Below are positions 39,407 through 48,331 of a stretch of 64,000 nucleotides of DNA, piece after piece (position 1 is the first letter of the stretch; each line of letters begins with the position of its first letter). The notes beneath the pieces are model-generated. The model was not told the DNA's origin and made no database searches. It saw only the letters and a program-made list of their open reading frames with translations. The DNA comes from Paraburkholderia kirstenboschensis (GTDB taxonomy: Bacteria > Pseudomonadota > Gammaproteobacteria > Burkholderiales > Burkholderiaceae): positions 186,001-250,000 of the forward strand of contig NZ_CAJHCR010000010.1 in the NCBI RefSeq assembly GCF_904848585.1, in the 5' to 3' direction. The translations under genes and the position numbers were made by a program.

Positions 39407-39598
39407 GTCACGCTCCGAGTTAGGGACATCGACTGGGTTAACGGCTTCAGCGTGCCAAACTTGAGGGCTCCGCTCGTGGGCCCGAAAATTCAGTCATCCC
39501 CGCGGACGTGATCGACCTCTCGAGGACATAGTGCGCTTCACGTCGGCCGACGCTGGCTCTGACGGAGGATTTTTGCGGACGGCTAAAACGTTCGACGC

Positions 39599-39688
39599 TT
39601 AGCCGCAGCCAAGCAGTAGCGCACCCAGGCATACAAACGACATGGTGAGACACAAGATGCCTGCGACTAAGTCGTACGGATATTTCAT
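39599..39688 (-). CDS. Tiny hydrophobic peptide
   Basis: 29 residues, MKYPYDLVAGILCLTMSFVC-LGALLLGCG, with GGGGGA upstream of the ATG. It could be a small membrane peptide. It lies in the otherwise empty stretch 39407-39762, where nothing else is seen. Confidence 0.3.
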   Translation of the reverse strand: MKYPYDLVAGILCLTMSFVCLGALLLGCG

Positions 39689-39762
39689 GCGATCCCCCGG
39701 TTTCTCAGCCGGCAAGAATACGGTGGACCAAAATGGCGAACTGTTAAGGATGGTTAGACATG

Positions 39763-39786
39763 AAAAAGCCCGCTCGCGGCGGGCTC
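39763..39786 (-). terminator. Intrinsic terminator of hicBA
   Basis: On the minus strand GCCCGC (39784-39779) pairs with GCGGGC (39773-39768), then five T. It starts within the hicA stop codon. Confidence 0.8.
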
Positions 39787-40042
39787 ATTTGATCAGTCTC
39801 AGACGCCTAAGGTCGTCGATCGACCATCCCGCATCGTCCAGCAAGCCCTTGAGCATCTTGGGGCCATAGGTTTTCTTGGGATGATAGTGGACGGAAACTC
39901 GAGTCTTCGAGACAGGATGCCTATAAATGCGAATGGAACCAGGACCAGGCTCCACCCTGAATCCGTCCTTCTCGAGCGCCTCAATGAGTTCGTCAGCCGT
40001 TATGCTGCGCAGCTGATCCCACACATGACTAGGGAAACTCAC
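39785..40042 (-). CDS. hicA: HicA-like toxin (mRNA interferase)
   Basis: 85 residues. SITADELIEALEKDGFRVEP, GPGSIRIYRHPVSKTRVSVH-YHPKKTYGPKMLKGLLDDAG is the HicA/YcfA dsRBD-like fold; the His in YRHP is the usual active-site residue. It cleaves mRNA when free of HicB. It overlaps hicB by 4 bp. It is longer than minimal HicA (about 60) because of an N-terminal MSFPSHVWDQLR segment. Confidence 0.8.
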   Translation of the reverse strand: MSFPSHVWDQLRSITADELIEALEKDGFRVEPGPGSIRIYRHPVSKTRVSVHYHPKKTYGPKMLKGLLDDAGWSIDDLRRLRLIK

Positions 40043-40296
40043 GCTTCAACGAGTACTTCTTCGATGGACTCTGCTGCTTCAGGCTGGACGACTCGGGTGC
40101 CCATGATTCCTACCGGGATCGGTTCGTCATGGCGCACAAGCGATTGAACGTACGCGCTCACCGCAAGCATGGCATTCTTGCGCGCCTCGTCCGCGGTTTC
40201 TCCATCAACATGCACCCCTTTCAAATCGGGGCAGTATGCATAGAAAGCGTCGCCGTCCTGCTCAACCTCGATCCGGACCTTGACCTTGAATCTCAT
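40039..40296 (-). CDS. hicB: HicB-like antitoxin
   Basis: 85 residues. KVRIEVEQDGDAFYAYCPDL, KGVHVDGETADEARKNAMLA is the HicB partial RNase H fold. The C-terminal part QPEAAESIEEVLVEA is short, so no full HTH/RHH domain is evident. The antitoxin comes first and the toxin second, the reverse of the classic hicAB order. The pair would stabilise the prophage. Confidence 0.8.
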   Translation of the reverse strand: MRFKVKVRIEVEQDGDAFYAYCPDLKGVHVDGETADEARKNAMLAVSAYVQSLVRHDEPIPVGIMGTRVVQPEAAESIEEVLVEA

Positions 40297-40457
40297 GATG
40301 GCTCTCCAGTGAACGGCTCCCGCGAATAGCCCAGTTTACGGCAAATCCGCGTGGAACGTTAATATCGTTCTTGGGCGTGATCGGTTTACCACAAAGCAAC
40401 CAGCATTCCATCCCCATTTACGATTGGCCATCCGCCCGCAGGCGCAGTCGGCGACCG

Positions 40458-41000
40458 CTAGTTCGGCAGTCGCCCTTCTACCACCCGGACGTCTAACACG
40501 GTCTTGTTGTCGGCAGCCATGTCGCATTGGTAGATGACCGGAGTAAAAGCTCCAAAGCCATTCTGGAACTCCGCCTTGTCGCCAATGTAGGTTATCTCGC
40601 CGTTTTTTTGATTGGCCCACCGGAAGCGGCTGAATTTCATCTCAAAGGTGCCGTCTGTCCACTTGACGCTGTGCTTTGCCATCTGCTCGATTTGCCGCGG
40701 GCAATATACAGATGCTCCGACGATTCCCTTGTTCCCGAGGCACGACAGATCGTCTTGCTTGCACTGCTCCTCGGCAGGCTTCGGGGTTGGCTTCTCAGCG
40801 CTACCGCCCGGAGACGACCCCGAGCCACTTCCGCCAATCGCCCAGATCGCTGCAAATACGATAGCCACGCCCGCGATCACCGGGAGGCATCCAGTCTTTG
40901 ATTTTGGTTTGGTTGACTTGATGGGCGCGCCACATTTGACGCAAGCGGCCGCCTTGTCACTGACCTCTGTGCCGCATTCTCGACACTTTATAAGAGCCAT
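40458..41000 (-). CDS. Zinc-ribbon membrane protein
   Basis: 180 residues from ATG 41000. An N-terminal zinc ribbon (CRECGTEVSDKAAACVKCGA) is followed by one transmembrane segment (GCLPVIAGVAIVFAAIWAIG, about 38-57), a Gly/Ser/Pro linker, and an outer domain with four Cys residues (EEQCKQDDLSCLGNKGIVGA, VYCPRQIEQMAKHSVKW). It is a probable prophage cargo gene acting at the envelope. The 160 bp before hicB hold nothing recognisable. Confidence 0.65.
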   Translation of the reverse strand: MALIKCRECGTEVSDKAAACVKCGAPIKSTKPKSKTGCLPVIAGVAIVFAAIWAIGGSGSGSSPGGSAEKPTPKPAEEQCKQDDLSCLGNKGIVGASVYCPRQIEQMAKHSVKWTDGTFEMKFSRFRWANQKNGEITYIGDKAEFQNGFGAFTPVIYQCDMAADNKTVLDVRVVEGRLPN

Positions 41001-41228
41001 CACTACCCCGTTTTTGTGGTTTTTCCGGTTTCCAGTTGCCGTGAGCCTGGCCGGATCCAAGCATCGCAGCGCTGGATTATGATCCTTTTGGTTTTTCAAA
41101 TCATCACGCTACTATTGCATCATCTTGTGCCGGACTGACATCCGAGCACTTTAGCCAGCGTGCCCTAGCGGTGACGCGTGCCCGCAACAGCAGAATCACA
41201 ACCCGTACATCCTCAGGAGACGGTTTTA

Positions 41229-41248
41229 TGGGGTACGGTTGGGGGTAC
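41229..41248. other. Probable integrase arm-type sites, right end
   Basis: TGGGGTAC (41229-41236) and TTGGGGGTAC (41239-41248) match the GGGGTATC-like words beside int. They lie about 50 bp inside the att copy, as arm sites should. Confidence 0.55.
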
Positions 41249-41294
41249 AAAATTGGTTAAAATGGCCTGAAGTCCCGTCCACACTTGCGGTATG

Positions 41295-41313
41295 GATTCT
41301 GCCAGGGGACCAA
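41295..41313 (+). other. attR core (degenerate copy of tRNA-Arg 3' end)
   Basis: GATTCTGCCAGGGGACCAA here compares with 4025-4045, lacking one C and one G. The longest exact shared word is CTGCCAGGGG. It marks the right end of the prophage. The two deletions suggest decay after integration or a mismatched attP/attB pair. Confidence 0.65.
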
Positions 41314-41637
41314 CCCGCTTCAATGCCTCTCACGGTATTTCGCAGCGCCTCACAAGCAACGCCTCAGTTGCGCACAGGCTCTGCCGTCCCACGCGTCCTC
41401 ACAATGAGGCGCTTGCCAATTCTGTTCACTGGCCCTTCGAGCCATTGGTACGACGCCAGCACCACGACCCCACAGACCATATCGCCAGGCATACGATGTT
41501 GCCGGTCGGGACACGCTACGAGACGGGTCCGCAATGGCGTGCGAGCAGGATCGACTCCGCCGCAGCAGAGTCCTCACCACCAGCCAGACCAAAACGACCC
41601 GCACTCCGGCCCGGACCGCCGTCATACCGACGACCGC
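41314..41637. other. Host intergenic stretch right of attR
   Basis: No gene, hairpin or promoter stands out. Before integration this DNA would have followed tRNA-Arg directly. Confidence 0.5.
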
Positions 41638-42342
41638 CTACACCCGCTTCGGACTGTCCAGTCCCCGAACAACAGCCGGACGCGCGACGAACGCTGCCAG
41701 CACGCGCCTAACGTTCGGAAAATCCTGTATGCCGACGAGCTCGCCCGCTTCGTAGAAACCGATCAGATTGCGCACCCACGGGAACGTCGCGATGTCCGCG
41801 ATCGAATACTGATCGCCGAGAATCCACTCGCGCCCTTCGAGACGTTGCTCCAGCACACCGAGCAGCCGTTTAGATTCGGCGACATAGCGATCGCGCGGAC
41901 GCTTGTCTTCGTATTCCTTGCCCGCGAATCTATGGAAGAAGCCAAGCTGGCCGAACATCGGGCCGATGCCGCCCATCTGAAACATGACCCACTGGATCGC
42001 CTCGTAACGGCCGGCGGCGTTCTGTGGAATCAACTGGCCAGTCTTGTCCGCGAGATAAATCAGGATCGCGCCGGACTCGAAGAGCTGCAGCGGTTTGCCG
42101 TCAGGTCCGTTCGGGTCGATGATCGCGGGAATCTTGTTGTTTGGATTGAGCGACAGAAATTCCGGCGTCATCTGATCGTTCGTGTCGAAGCGCACCAGAT
42201 GCGGCTCGTAAGGCAAGCCGGTTTCTTCGAGCATGATCGACACTTTGACGCCATTCGGCGTGGGCAGCGAATAAAGCTGAAGCCGGTCAGGATGCTCAGC
42301 GGGCCATTTCTTCGTGATCGGGAAAGCGGACAGATCTGTCAT
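41638..42342 (-). CDS. Glutathione S-transferase, YfcG/Ure2-like
   Basis: 234 residues from ATG 42342. Thioredoxin-like domain: LQLYSLPTPNGVKVSIMLEE (start of the fold), LSLNPNNKIPAIIDPNGPDG with the cis-Pro, and LFESGAILIYLADKTG binding the glutathione Glu/Ser. Helical domain: YEAIQWVMFQMGGIGPMFGQ and WILGDQYSIADIATFPWV. In YfcG this is a disulfide-bond reductase. First host gene right of the prophage. Confidence 0.85.
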   Translation of the reverse strand: MTDLSAFPITKKWPAEHPDRLQLYSLPTPNGVKVSIMLEETGLPYEPHLVRFDTNDQMTPEFLSLNPNNKIPAIIDPNGPDGKPLQLFESGAILIYLADKTGQLIPQNAAGRYEAIQWVMFQMGGIGPMFGQLGFFHRFAGKEYEDKRPRDRYVAESKRLLGVLEQRLEGREWILGDQYSIADIATFPWVRNLIGFYEAGELVGIQDFPNVRRVLAAFVARPAVVRGLDSPKRV

Positions 42343-42502
42343 GTGATGGTGTAGCCCTGTGCGGAATGGCGGAAAAAATCGCATTGGGCGACAGAGATTG
42401 ACCGGGCGACCAGCCTCGGCTGTGCCAATGCGGAGCGCCAAATATAAACCGAGTCGGCCCAACGCGTGCGGGACGCCGGCATGTCCGCGCTTTAGTCAGC
42501 GC

Positions 42503-42724
42503 TCACCACAAGTCCTTTGTCGCGCCGCCCGCGCGCACGTCATAGCCTTCACGCCACAGCGCGGCTCCCACCGTCAACAGCAGCGCCCTGTGTTCGACGT
42601 CGAGTTGCTCCCAAGTCGACGCGAGCCAGCCTGCAAAGCTGGCGCAAGTCTCGTCGAGATCGACGGGCGCTTTGCCCTCCAGATACTGCCGTTCAAACAT
42701 CGAAAGCACTTTTTCCGGTGTCAT
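42503..42724 (-). CDS. Small hypothetical protein
   Basis: 73 residues, MTPEKVLSMFERQYLEGKAP, VDLDETCASFAGWLASTWEQ, LTVGAALWREGYDVRAGG. Helical and soluble. No family recognised. Confidence 0.65.
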   Translation of the reverse strand: MTPEKVLSMFERQYLEGKAPVDLDETCASFAGWLASTWEQLDVEHRALLLTVGAALWREGYDVRAGGATKDLW

Positions 42725-42950
42725 TGGCGCGGCCTCCTTGTTGGATGCAGTCAGTCTAAAGGCCCCGCGCCGCGCACGGCACGTTGGACGCGCCGAACCC
42801 GGGTTACTCCCAGGCCGGCCAAAGATCGCAGCCAGGAACCGGGCACGCCGACCGGAGACCGGGCGCGTCCGGTGCCAGAGACTTCACATGACGCCGCAAA
42901 TGAGAAAAGGCGCCGAAGCGCCTTTTCCTTACGCCCGCATCGAGCCAGAT

Positions 42951-43142
42951 TTACGGGGTGTTGCGCTTGGCTTCGTCCTTCGCGTCTTCCTTTGCGTCGC
43001 CGTAGCTCTTCTGCACCTTGCCCGCGCCCTGCTGGAGATCGCCCTTCAGTTCCTTGGCGGGATTATCCGTCACCTTACCCACGGCTTCGTTGATCTTTCC
43101 CTTAACCTGTTCGCCCACACCTTTTACCTGGTCCTTGTTCAT
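42951..43142 (-). CDS. CsbD family stress protein
   Basis: 63 residues from ATG 43142: MNKDQVKGVGEQVKGKINEA, VGKVTDNPAKELKGDLQQGA, GKVQKSYGDAKEDAKDEAKR. This is a clear CsbD repeat protein, highly charged and hydrophilic, usually induced by stress. Function unknown. Confidence 0.9.
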   Translation of the reverse strand: MNKDQVKGVGEQVKGKINEAVGKVTDNPAKELKGDLQQGAGKVQKSYGDAKEDAKDEAKRNTP

Positions 43143-43343
43143 GTTCGGCTCCACTTACTTGAATGCCGACGCGAAATTGCGCCAGTAACCTTGTCGAGCA
43201 ACGCCCATGCCCAGGAGGCGGCGCTGAACGCTACGGCAAAAACCGGCGCCGCGCGGCATGCCCCCCATGAAGCCCCGGAATTTTTTTCATCAAAGGGCTA
43301 AAGTTTCCCTCCAGGCTGCCGTAATAGGTGCCATGGAGGAGCC

Positions 43344-43670
43344 ATGGATCGCAAACCCATCACCCTGTCGGCATCATCGAAAGCCGGTTTGATCGACGGC
43401 GACATTACCCATATTGCTCGCGCGATGCGGCTGTCGTTGCAAGGCGACCTGGCTGGCCCTATTCTGCCCCCCACCTACTGGCGCGAGCGTCTTTACAAAC
43501 TGCTCGACACGGGCAGCCTGACTCACCCCCAGCTGTGCTCGGTGGACAGTCTTCTGTTGCAGCTCGACCAGTTCGAGGCGCAGCCGCCTCTTCCATGGGA
43601 CGAACTCACGCCCGCCACAGCTGCAATGTTTCCACCGACGCACGAAGCCGGCGCCGGACATCCCGCCTAG
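43344..43670 (+). CDS. Hypothetical protein
   Basis: 108 residues, MDRKPITLSASSKAGLIDGD, LAGPILPPTYWRERLYKLLD, then QLCSVDSLLLQLDQFEAQPP. Helical. A GGAG lies upstream of the ATG. No family recognised; common as a short conserved protein in this group, to my knowledge. Confidence 0.65.
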   Translation: MDRKPITLSASSKAGLIDGDITHIARAMRLSLQGDLAGPILPPTYWRERLYKLLDTGSLTHPQLCSVDSLLLQLDQFEAQPPLPWDELTPATAAMFPPTHEAGAGHPA

Positions 43671-43766
43671 CGCAGCGCTCACCAGCTTTCGCGGCTTTCC
43701 CGGACTTCCGGCTCCGCGAGCCGGAAGAAAAGCGGCGAGCCGGCGCGTCATCGTTGTTCACGCTAT

Positions 43767-43797
43767 AAAAAAACGGCCGCGAACCATGCCGCGGCCT
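43767..43797 (-). terminator. Intrinsic terminator with no obvious leftward gene
   Basis: On the minus strand GGCCGC (43796-43791) pairs with GCGGCC (43780-43775), then seven T. The next gene to the right (dcm) reads rightward, so the leftward transcript it would end is unexplained. Confidence 0.7.
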
Positions 43798-43972
43798 TAA
43801 CACGTCGCAACGCAGGGACTTCGCGTCACGCTGCAAGCGTACACATCCAACTGTGACAAGCGCATTTCGCCGCTCGCCGCTCCGGCGCGGCATATCGCGC
43901 CCCAAAATTCCTGGACAGGCGGTTATCGAACGGTCAAAATGTCCGCCAAAATTCCCAGCGAGAACAAGCGAC

Positions 43973-45247
43973 ATGACAATGGCCACACGGCACGACCTGC
44001 TCTTACAAGCGTTGCAGGTCTACAGTCAGGGAGAAATCGCGGCGCGCTGCGGAAAAGACGTCAGAACCATTCGCCGCTGGAAAACGGACCAAAGTTGTCC
44101 CCGCATTGCCGAAGCGGCTTTGCGTGAGATGCTGCATACGAGTGCGCGCAAGGCGCTCGCAGAAAGCCGGGCGGATTTCCAGTTCATCGACCTTTTTGCA
44201 GGCATCGGCGGGATTCGCCGCGGCTTCGAAGCGCACGGCGGTCAATGCGTGTTCACGAGCGAATGGAACGAGTTCTCGAAGAAGACGTACCGGCAAAATC
44301 ATCCGGACGCCGACCACGTGCACGAATTCATCGGCGACATCGTCTCCTTTGCGGAAGACGCGGTTCCGCCGCACGACGTGCTACTCGCGGGCTTCCCGTG
44401 TCAGCCCTTCAGCATCGCGGGTGTGAGCAAGAAAAATTCGCTCGGCCGTCCGCATGGCTTCGAGTGCACGACGCAAGGCACGCTCTTTTACGACGTTGCG
44501 CGCATCATCGATGCAAAGCGCCCGGTCGCGTTCCTGCTCGAAAACGTGAAGAACCTGCTGTCGCACGATAAAGGCAACACCTTCAGAACGATTCTCGAAG
44601 TGCTGCGCGACGAGCTGAACTACGACGTTCACTACAAGGTGATCGACGGGCAGCACTTCACGCCGCAGCACCGGGAACGAATCGTCATCGTCGGTTTCCG
44701 CGAGGAGACCGAGTTTTCGTTCGACGATCTGCGCTTACCGGCTAACGGGCCACGCCTTGCGTCGATTTTGCACAGGACAGACGGCAGCGAGCCTGTGCTC
44801 CCGCACGACGGCGAGCGTTTCTTCGACTCCGTCCGCCGCAAGGTTCAGCCGAAGTACACGCTCACGCCGAAACTGTGGGCGTACCTGCAGGCATACGCCG
44901 ACAAACACCGCGCCGCCGGAAACGGCTTCGGCTTCGGACTGGTCACGCCGGCCAGTGTTACGCGCACACTCTCAGCGCGCTATCACAAGGACGGCTCGGA
45001 GATACTTCTCGCGCAAGGCGAAGGCGAGCGCCCCCGCCGCTTGACGCCGCGTGAATGCGCGCGTCTGATGGGTTTTCCCGACGACTTCGTGATCCCCGTG
45101 AGCGATACGCAAGCGTACCGTCAGTTCGGCAACAGCGTGGTCGTTCCAGTCATGCACGAAGTGGCGCGCATCATGACGCCTCATGTCAAAGCGCTGCTTG
45201 AGGAAGATCGCGAACCGGCGTCAACGGAAATGCTCCTGCGCGCGTAG
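43973..45247 (+). CDS. dcm: DNA (cytosine-5) methyltransferase, Dcm-like
   Basis: 424 residues. A small N-terminal HTH-like segment (YSQGEIAARCGKDVRTIRRW) precedes the catalytic fold. Motifs: I FIDLFAGIGGIRRGFEAHGG; IV GFPCQPFSIAGVSKKNSLGR with the catalytic Cys; VI FLLENVKNL; VIII QHRERIVIVGF; X AYRQFGNSVVVPV. The stretch after PCQPF and the target region match E. coli Dcm, so CCWGG methylation is likely. Followed by vsr as in E. coli, but without a restriction gene. Confidence 0.9.
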   Translation: MTMATRHDLLLQALQVYSQGEIAARCGKDVRTIRRWKTDQSCPRIAEAALREMLHTSARKALAESRADFQFIDLFAGIGGIRRGFEAHGGQCVFTSEWNEFSKKTYRQNHPDADHVHEFIGDIVSFAEDAVPPHDVLLAGFPCQPFSIAGVSKKNSLGRPHGFECTTQGTLFYDVARIIDAKRPVAFLLENVKNLLSHDKGNTFRTILEVLRDELNYDVHYKVIDGQHFTPQHRERIVIVGFREETEFSFDDLRLPANGPRLASILHRTDGSEPVLPHDGERFFDSVRRKVQPKYTLTPKLWAYLQAYADKHRAAGNGFGFGLVTPASVTRTLSARYHKDGSEILLAQGEGERPRRLTPRECARLMGFPDDFVIPVSDTQAYRQFGNSVVVPVMHEVARIMTPHVKALLEEDREPASTEMLLRA

Positions 45248-45442
45248 TCATTCGGGCAGCGAGGTTTCGTCGCGCAGAGGCTGTGGATTGGAGCGCCCAC
45301 AACGATCAGTTACTCGAATCAATCGCTGCTTATCGAGGAGCCACCGCATGAGTCGACACGAGTCCCGTCCCGCAGAGCCAATGGCGTTAGCCCATGCGAG
45401 TTCCCGACAGCCAGGCCTGCGACGCGCCATGAGACGCTAGCA

Positions 45443-45889
45443 ATGGTCGATATCGTCGACAGCGCAACGCGCAGCCGGATGATGTCCGGCATTCGCGGCC
45501 GCAACACCAAGCCCGAAATGCTGATTCGCAGCCTGCTGCATCGGCAGGGCTTTCGTTTTCGTCTGGATGCGCGCGATCTGCCGGGACGCCCGGATATCGT
45601 GCTGCCCCGCTACCGCGCCGTCGTGCTCGTGCACGGCTGCTTCTGGCATGGCCACGACTGTCATCTTTTCAAATGGCCGCAGACGCGCCCCGAATTCTGG
45701 CGCGAGAAGATCGGCCGTAATCGCAGCAACGACGACAAGGTCCGCGCCGCTTTGCTTGCCGACGGCTGGCGCGTCGGTGTCGTATGGGAATGCGCGTTGC
45801 GAGGCGCGAATCGCGATATCGAGGGAGTCCTGACGCGGCTCGTCGAATGGTTAAGAAGCGACGCGCCGAGCTTCGAAGAGCGCGCATAA
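45443..45889 (+). CDS. vsr: Very short patch repair endonuclease
   Basis: 148 residues. DSATRSRMMSGIRGRNTKPE-MLIRSLLHRQGFRFRLDARD, LPGRPDIVLPRYRAVVLVHG and CFWHGHDCHLFKWPQTRPEF are the Vsr active-site motifs (Asp in RPDIVL, His in FWHGH, zinc-binding Cys/His). It nicks at T:G mismatches formed by deamination of 5-methylcytosine. It lies 195 bp downstream of dcm, which suits its role. Confidence 0.92.
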   Translation: MVDIVDSATRSRMMSGIRGRNTKPEMLIRSLLHRQGFRFRLDARDLPGRPDIVLPRYRAVVLVHGCFWHGHDCHLFKWPQTRPEFWREKIGRNRSNDDKVRAALLADGWRVGVVWECALRGANRDIEGVLTRLVEWLRSDAPSFEERA

Positions 45890-46052
45890 ATCCCGCCCCA
45901 AGCCACGCGCTCTGCGAGCGAACCGAAAGCCCGCGGTGATACACTCGATTGGCTACCCCGAAGCGCGTCGTTAGCGCGTCGAGCGCCATGCTTGCGCCGC
46001 GCTGCAACCGCTCGCTTCGGCCATCGAAGACCCACAAGAAGGGAGGCACACA

Positions 46053-46556
46053 ATGGCTGATTTCCGTCTCTGGTCCGACGATTTCCCCAACAACGGCTTC
46101 ATGCCGAAGGCGCACGAACACAACGACAAAGCCTTCGGCGTCGATGGAGAAAACATCTCGCCCGCGCTGCAGTGGGAAGGCGCGCCGGCTGACGCGCAGA
46201 GCTTCGCGCTCACCGTGCACGATCCCGACGCCCCGACTGGCAGCGGATTCTGGCACTGGGTCGTGGTGAACATCCCCGCCGACGTGCGTTCGCTGCCGCG
46301 CAACGCCGGCAAGGCCGACGGCTCGCTGCTGCCGCAAGGCGCGCTGCAGGTGCGCAACGATTACGGCACGGTCGGCTTCGGCGGTGCGGCGCCCCCGCGC
46401 GGCGACAAGACGCATCGCTACATCTTCCGCCTGCATGCGCTGAGCGTGCCGCATCTGCCGATCAATGCCGAGACTACCAATGCGGTCGCCCGTTTCATGA
46501 CGCATATGAACGAGATCGACTCGACGACGCACACCGGCCTCTACGAACTCAAGTAA
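46053..46556 (+). CDS. YbhB/YbcL family PEBP-like protein
   Basis: 167 residues. SDDFPNNGFMPKAHEHNDKA, ENISPALQWEGAPADAQSFA, LTVHDPDAPTGSGFWHWVVV, GFGGAAPPRGDKTHRYIFRL are the conserved ligand-pocket motifs (DPDAP, HW, GxxPPxG.. HRY). Bacterial members resemble Raf kinase inhibitor; the function is not known. Confidence 0.9.
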   Translation: MADFRLWSDDFPNNGFMPKAHEHNDKAFGVDGENISPALQWEGAPADAQSFALTVHDPDAPTGSGFWHWVVVNIPADVRSLPRNAGKADGSLLPQGALQVRNDYGTVGFGGAAPPRGDKTHRYIFRLHALSVPHLPINAETTNAVARFMTHMNEIDSTTHTGLYELK

Positions 46557-46745
46557 CGGCGTAACGGCGAGCTTGCGATGCCGCGCCGCCCAAGCGCGGC
46601 GCACACATGACATGGGCGATGCCGGGCGCGCTCACCCGTTGCGAGCCGGCATCGCCGCGGCTCGCGCGAACCGTTTGGCAACAGCACGCAATACCCACGG
46701 CTCGCCGTCCGACCGGCGGTTTGTCCAAGGCACAACCAACAACCG

Positions 46746-48194
46746 ATGCACGCACAACCATCGCGCAATGGCGGCGCCGTACCGCCCGACGCAGAGCAGA
46801 CAGTCGCTCCCGACAGCGCCGCTGCGTCCAGCCCCGAACACGGCCTGCCGACGCCGCAACGCTATTGGGCGATGCTGGTCATTGCGCTCGCCCTCACACT
46901 GGCGGTACTCGACAGCGCCATTGCCAATGTCGCGCTGCCCACCATCGCACGAAACCTCCAGGCGAGCGCGGCCGGCTCCATCTGGGTCATCAACGCGTAT
47001 CAGCTCGCCATCACCATTTCACTGCTGCCGCTTGCGTCGCTTGGCGACCGCATCGGCTATCGGCGCATCTATCTCGGCGGCCTGATCCTGTTCACGGTGG
47101 CGTCTTTCGGCTGCGCGCTCTCCTCGTCGCTGGCAACGCTCGCGATCGCTCGCGTCGTGCAGGGCTTCGGCGCGGCGGGTGTCATGAGCGTGAACACGGC
47201 GCTTGTCCGCATGATTTATCCGCCGACGCAACTCGGGCGCGGCGTCGCAATCAATGCGATGGTGGTCGCGGTGTCCTCGGCGGTGGGACCCACGGTGGCC
47301 TCGGGCGTGCTCGCCGTGGCCTCGTGGCCGTGGCTCTTCGCGATCAATGTGCCGATCGGCATCGCGGCGATTGTGGGCGGCTTCAAGGCTCTGCCCATGA
47401 ACCGCGGCCACGATTCGCCATACGACCTGTTGAGCGCGGTAATGAACGCGTTCGTATTCGGCCTGCTGATTTTCGCAGTCGACGGTCTCGGGCACGGCGA
47501 ACGGCTCGGCTACGTCGCCGTCGAATTGATCGGCGCGGTGGTGATCGGCTACTTCTTCGTGCGTCGTCAATTGAGCCGGCCGGCGCCGCTGCTGCCGATC
47601 GACTTGCTGAGGATTCCAATCTTCGCGCTGTCGATCGGCACCTCGGTCTGTTCGTTTTGCGCGCAGATGCTCGCTTTCGTGTCGCTGCCTTTCATGTTGC
47701 AGGACACGCTCGGTTTCTCGCAGGTCGACACCGGCCTCCTGATGACGCCATGGCCCGCGGTCATCATCATCGCTGCGCCGATCGCCGGCGTGCTGTCGGA
47801 CAAGGTGTCGTCAGGCTGGCTGGGCGGCGTCGGACTGGCCGCCATGACAGTTGGACTGCTGCTGCTCGCCACGCTCGGCGCGCATCCCGATCCCGTGCAG
47901 ATCGCATGGCGCATGGCGTTGTGCGGCGCCGGTTTCGGCATCTTCCAGTCGCCGAACAACCGCACCATGCTGTCGTCCGCACCGCGCGAGCGCAGCGGCG
48001 GCGCGAGCGGCATGCTGGGCACCGCTCGCCTGACCGGGCAGACGCTCGGCGCGGCGCTGGTCGCATTGATTTTCGGAGTGGCGCCGCACAACGGGCCAGT
48101 TGTCTCGCTGTATGTGGCCGCAGGTTTTTCCGCGGTGGCAGCGGTGGTCAGCACCATGCGCGTGACGCAACGGGCCAACCCGCGCCCGGCCTGA
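46746..48194 (+). CDS. MFS transporter, DHA2 type (14 TM)
   Basis: 482 residues. After a 40-residue disordered N-terminus come about 14 membrane segments. Motif A is LGDRIGYRRIYLGG; motif C-like sequence is GRGVAINAMVVAVSSAVGPT-VASGV; TM1 has LAVLDSAIANVALPTIARNL. It fits drug/quaternary-ammonium exporters such as SmvA. Substrate unknown. Confidence 0.85.
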   Translation: MHAQPSRNGGAVPPDAEQTVAPDSAAASSPEHGLPTPQRYWAMLVIALALTLAVLDSAIANVALPTIARNLQASAAGSIWVINAYQLAITISLLPLASLGDRIGYRRIYLGGLILFTVASFGCALSSSLATLAIARVVQGFGAAGVMSVNTALVRMIYPPTQLGRGVAINAMVVAVSSAVGPTVASGVLAVASWPWLFAINVPIGIAAIVGGFKALPMNRGHDSPYDLLSAVMNAFVFGLLIFAVDGLGHGERLGYVAVELIGAVVIGYFFVRRQLSRPAPLLPIDLLRIPIFALSIGTSVCSFCAQMLAFVSLPFMLQDTLGFSQVDTGLLMTPWPAVIIIAAPIAGVLSDKVSSGWLGGVGLAAMTVGLLLLATLGAHPDPVQIAWRMALCGAGFGIFQSPNNRTMLSSAPRERSGGASGMLGTARLTGQTLGAALVALIFGVAPHNGPVVSLYVAAGFSAVAAVVSTMRVTQRANPRPA

Positions 48195-48221
48195 TCTCCA
48201 TTTCTGCAAGGCCAACGGCAA

Positions 48222-48264
48222 AAGGGCGCGGATCGCTTCGAACGATCCGCGCCCTTCTCTTTTC
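48222..48264. terminator. Strong bidirectional terminator between MFS and otsA
   Basis: 14-bp stem AAGGGCGCGGATCG (48222-48235) with CGATCCGCGCCCTT (48243-48256), 7-nt loop, followed by CTCTTTTC on the plus strand and preceded by A residues. It lies between convergent genes. Confidence 0.85.
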
Positions 48265-48331
48265 TTCGACAACCTCGCTCAGACGTGACGAGCGCACGCG
48301 GCTCCGCGAGAGCCGCGCTGCCGCAAAACTC

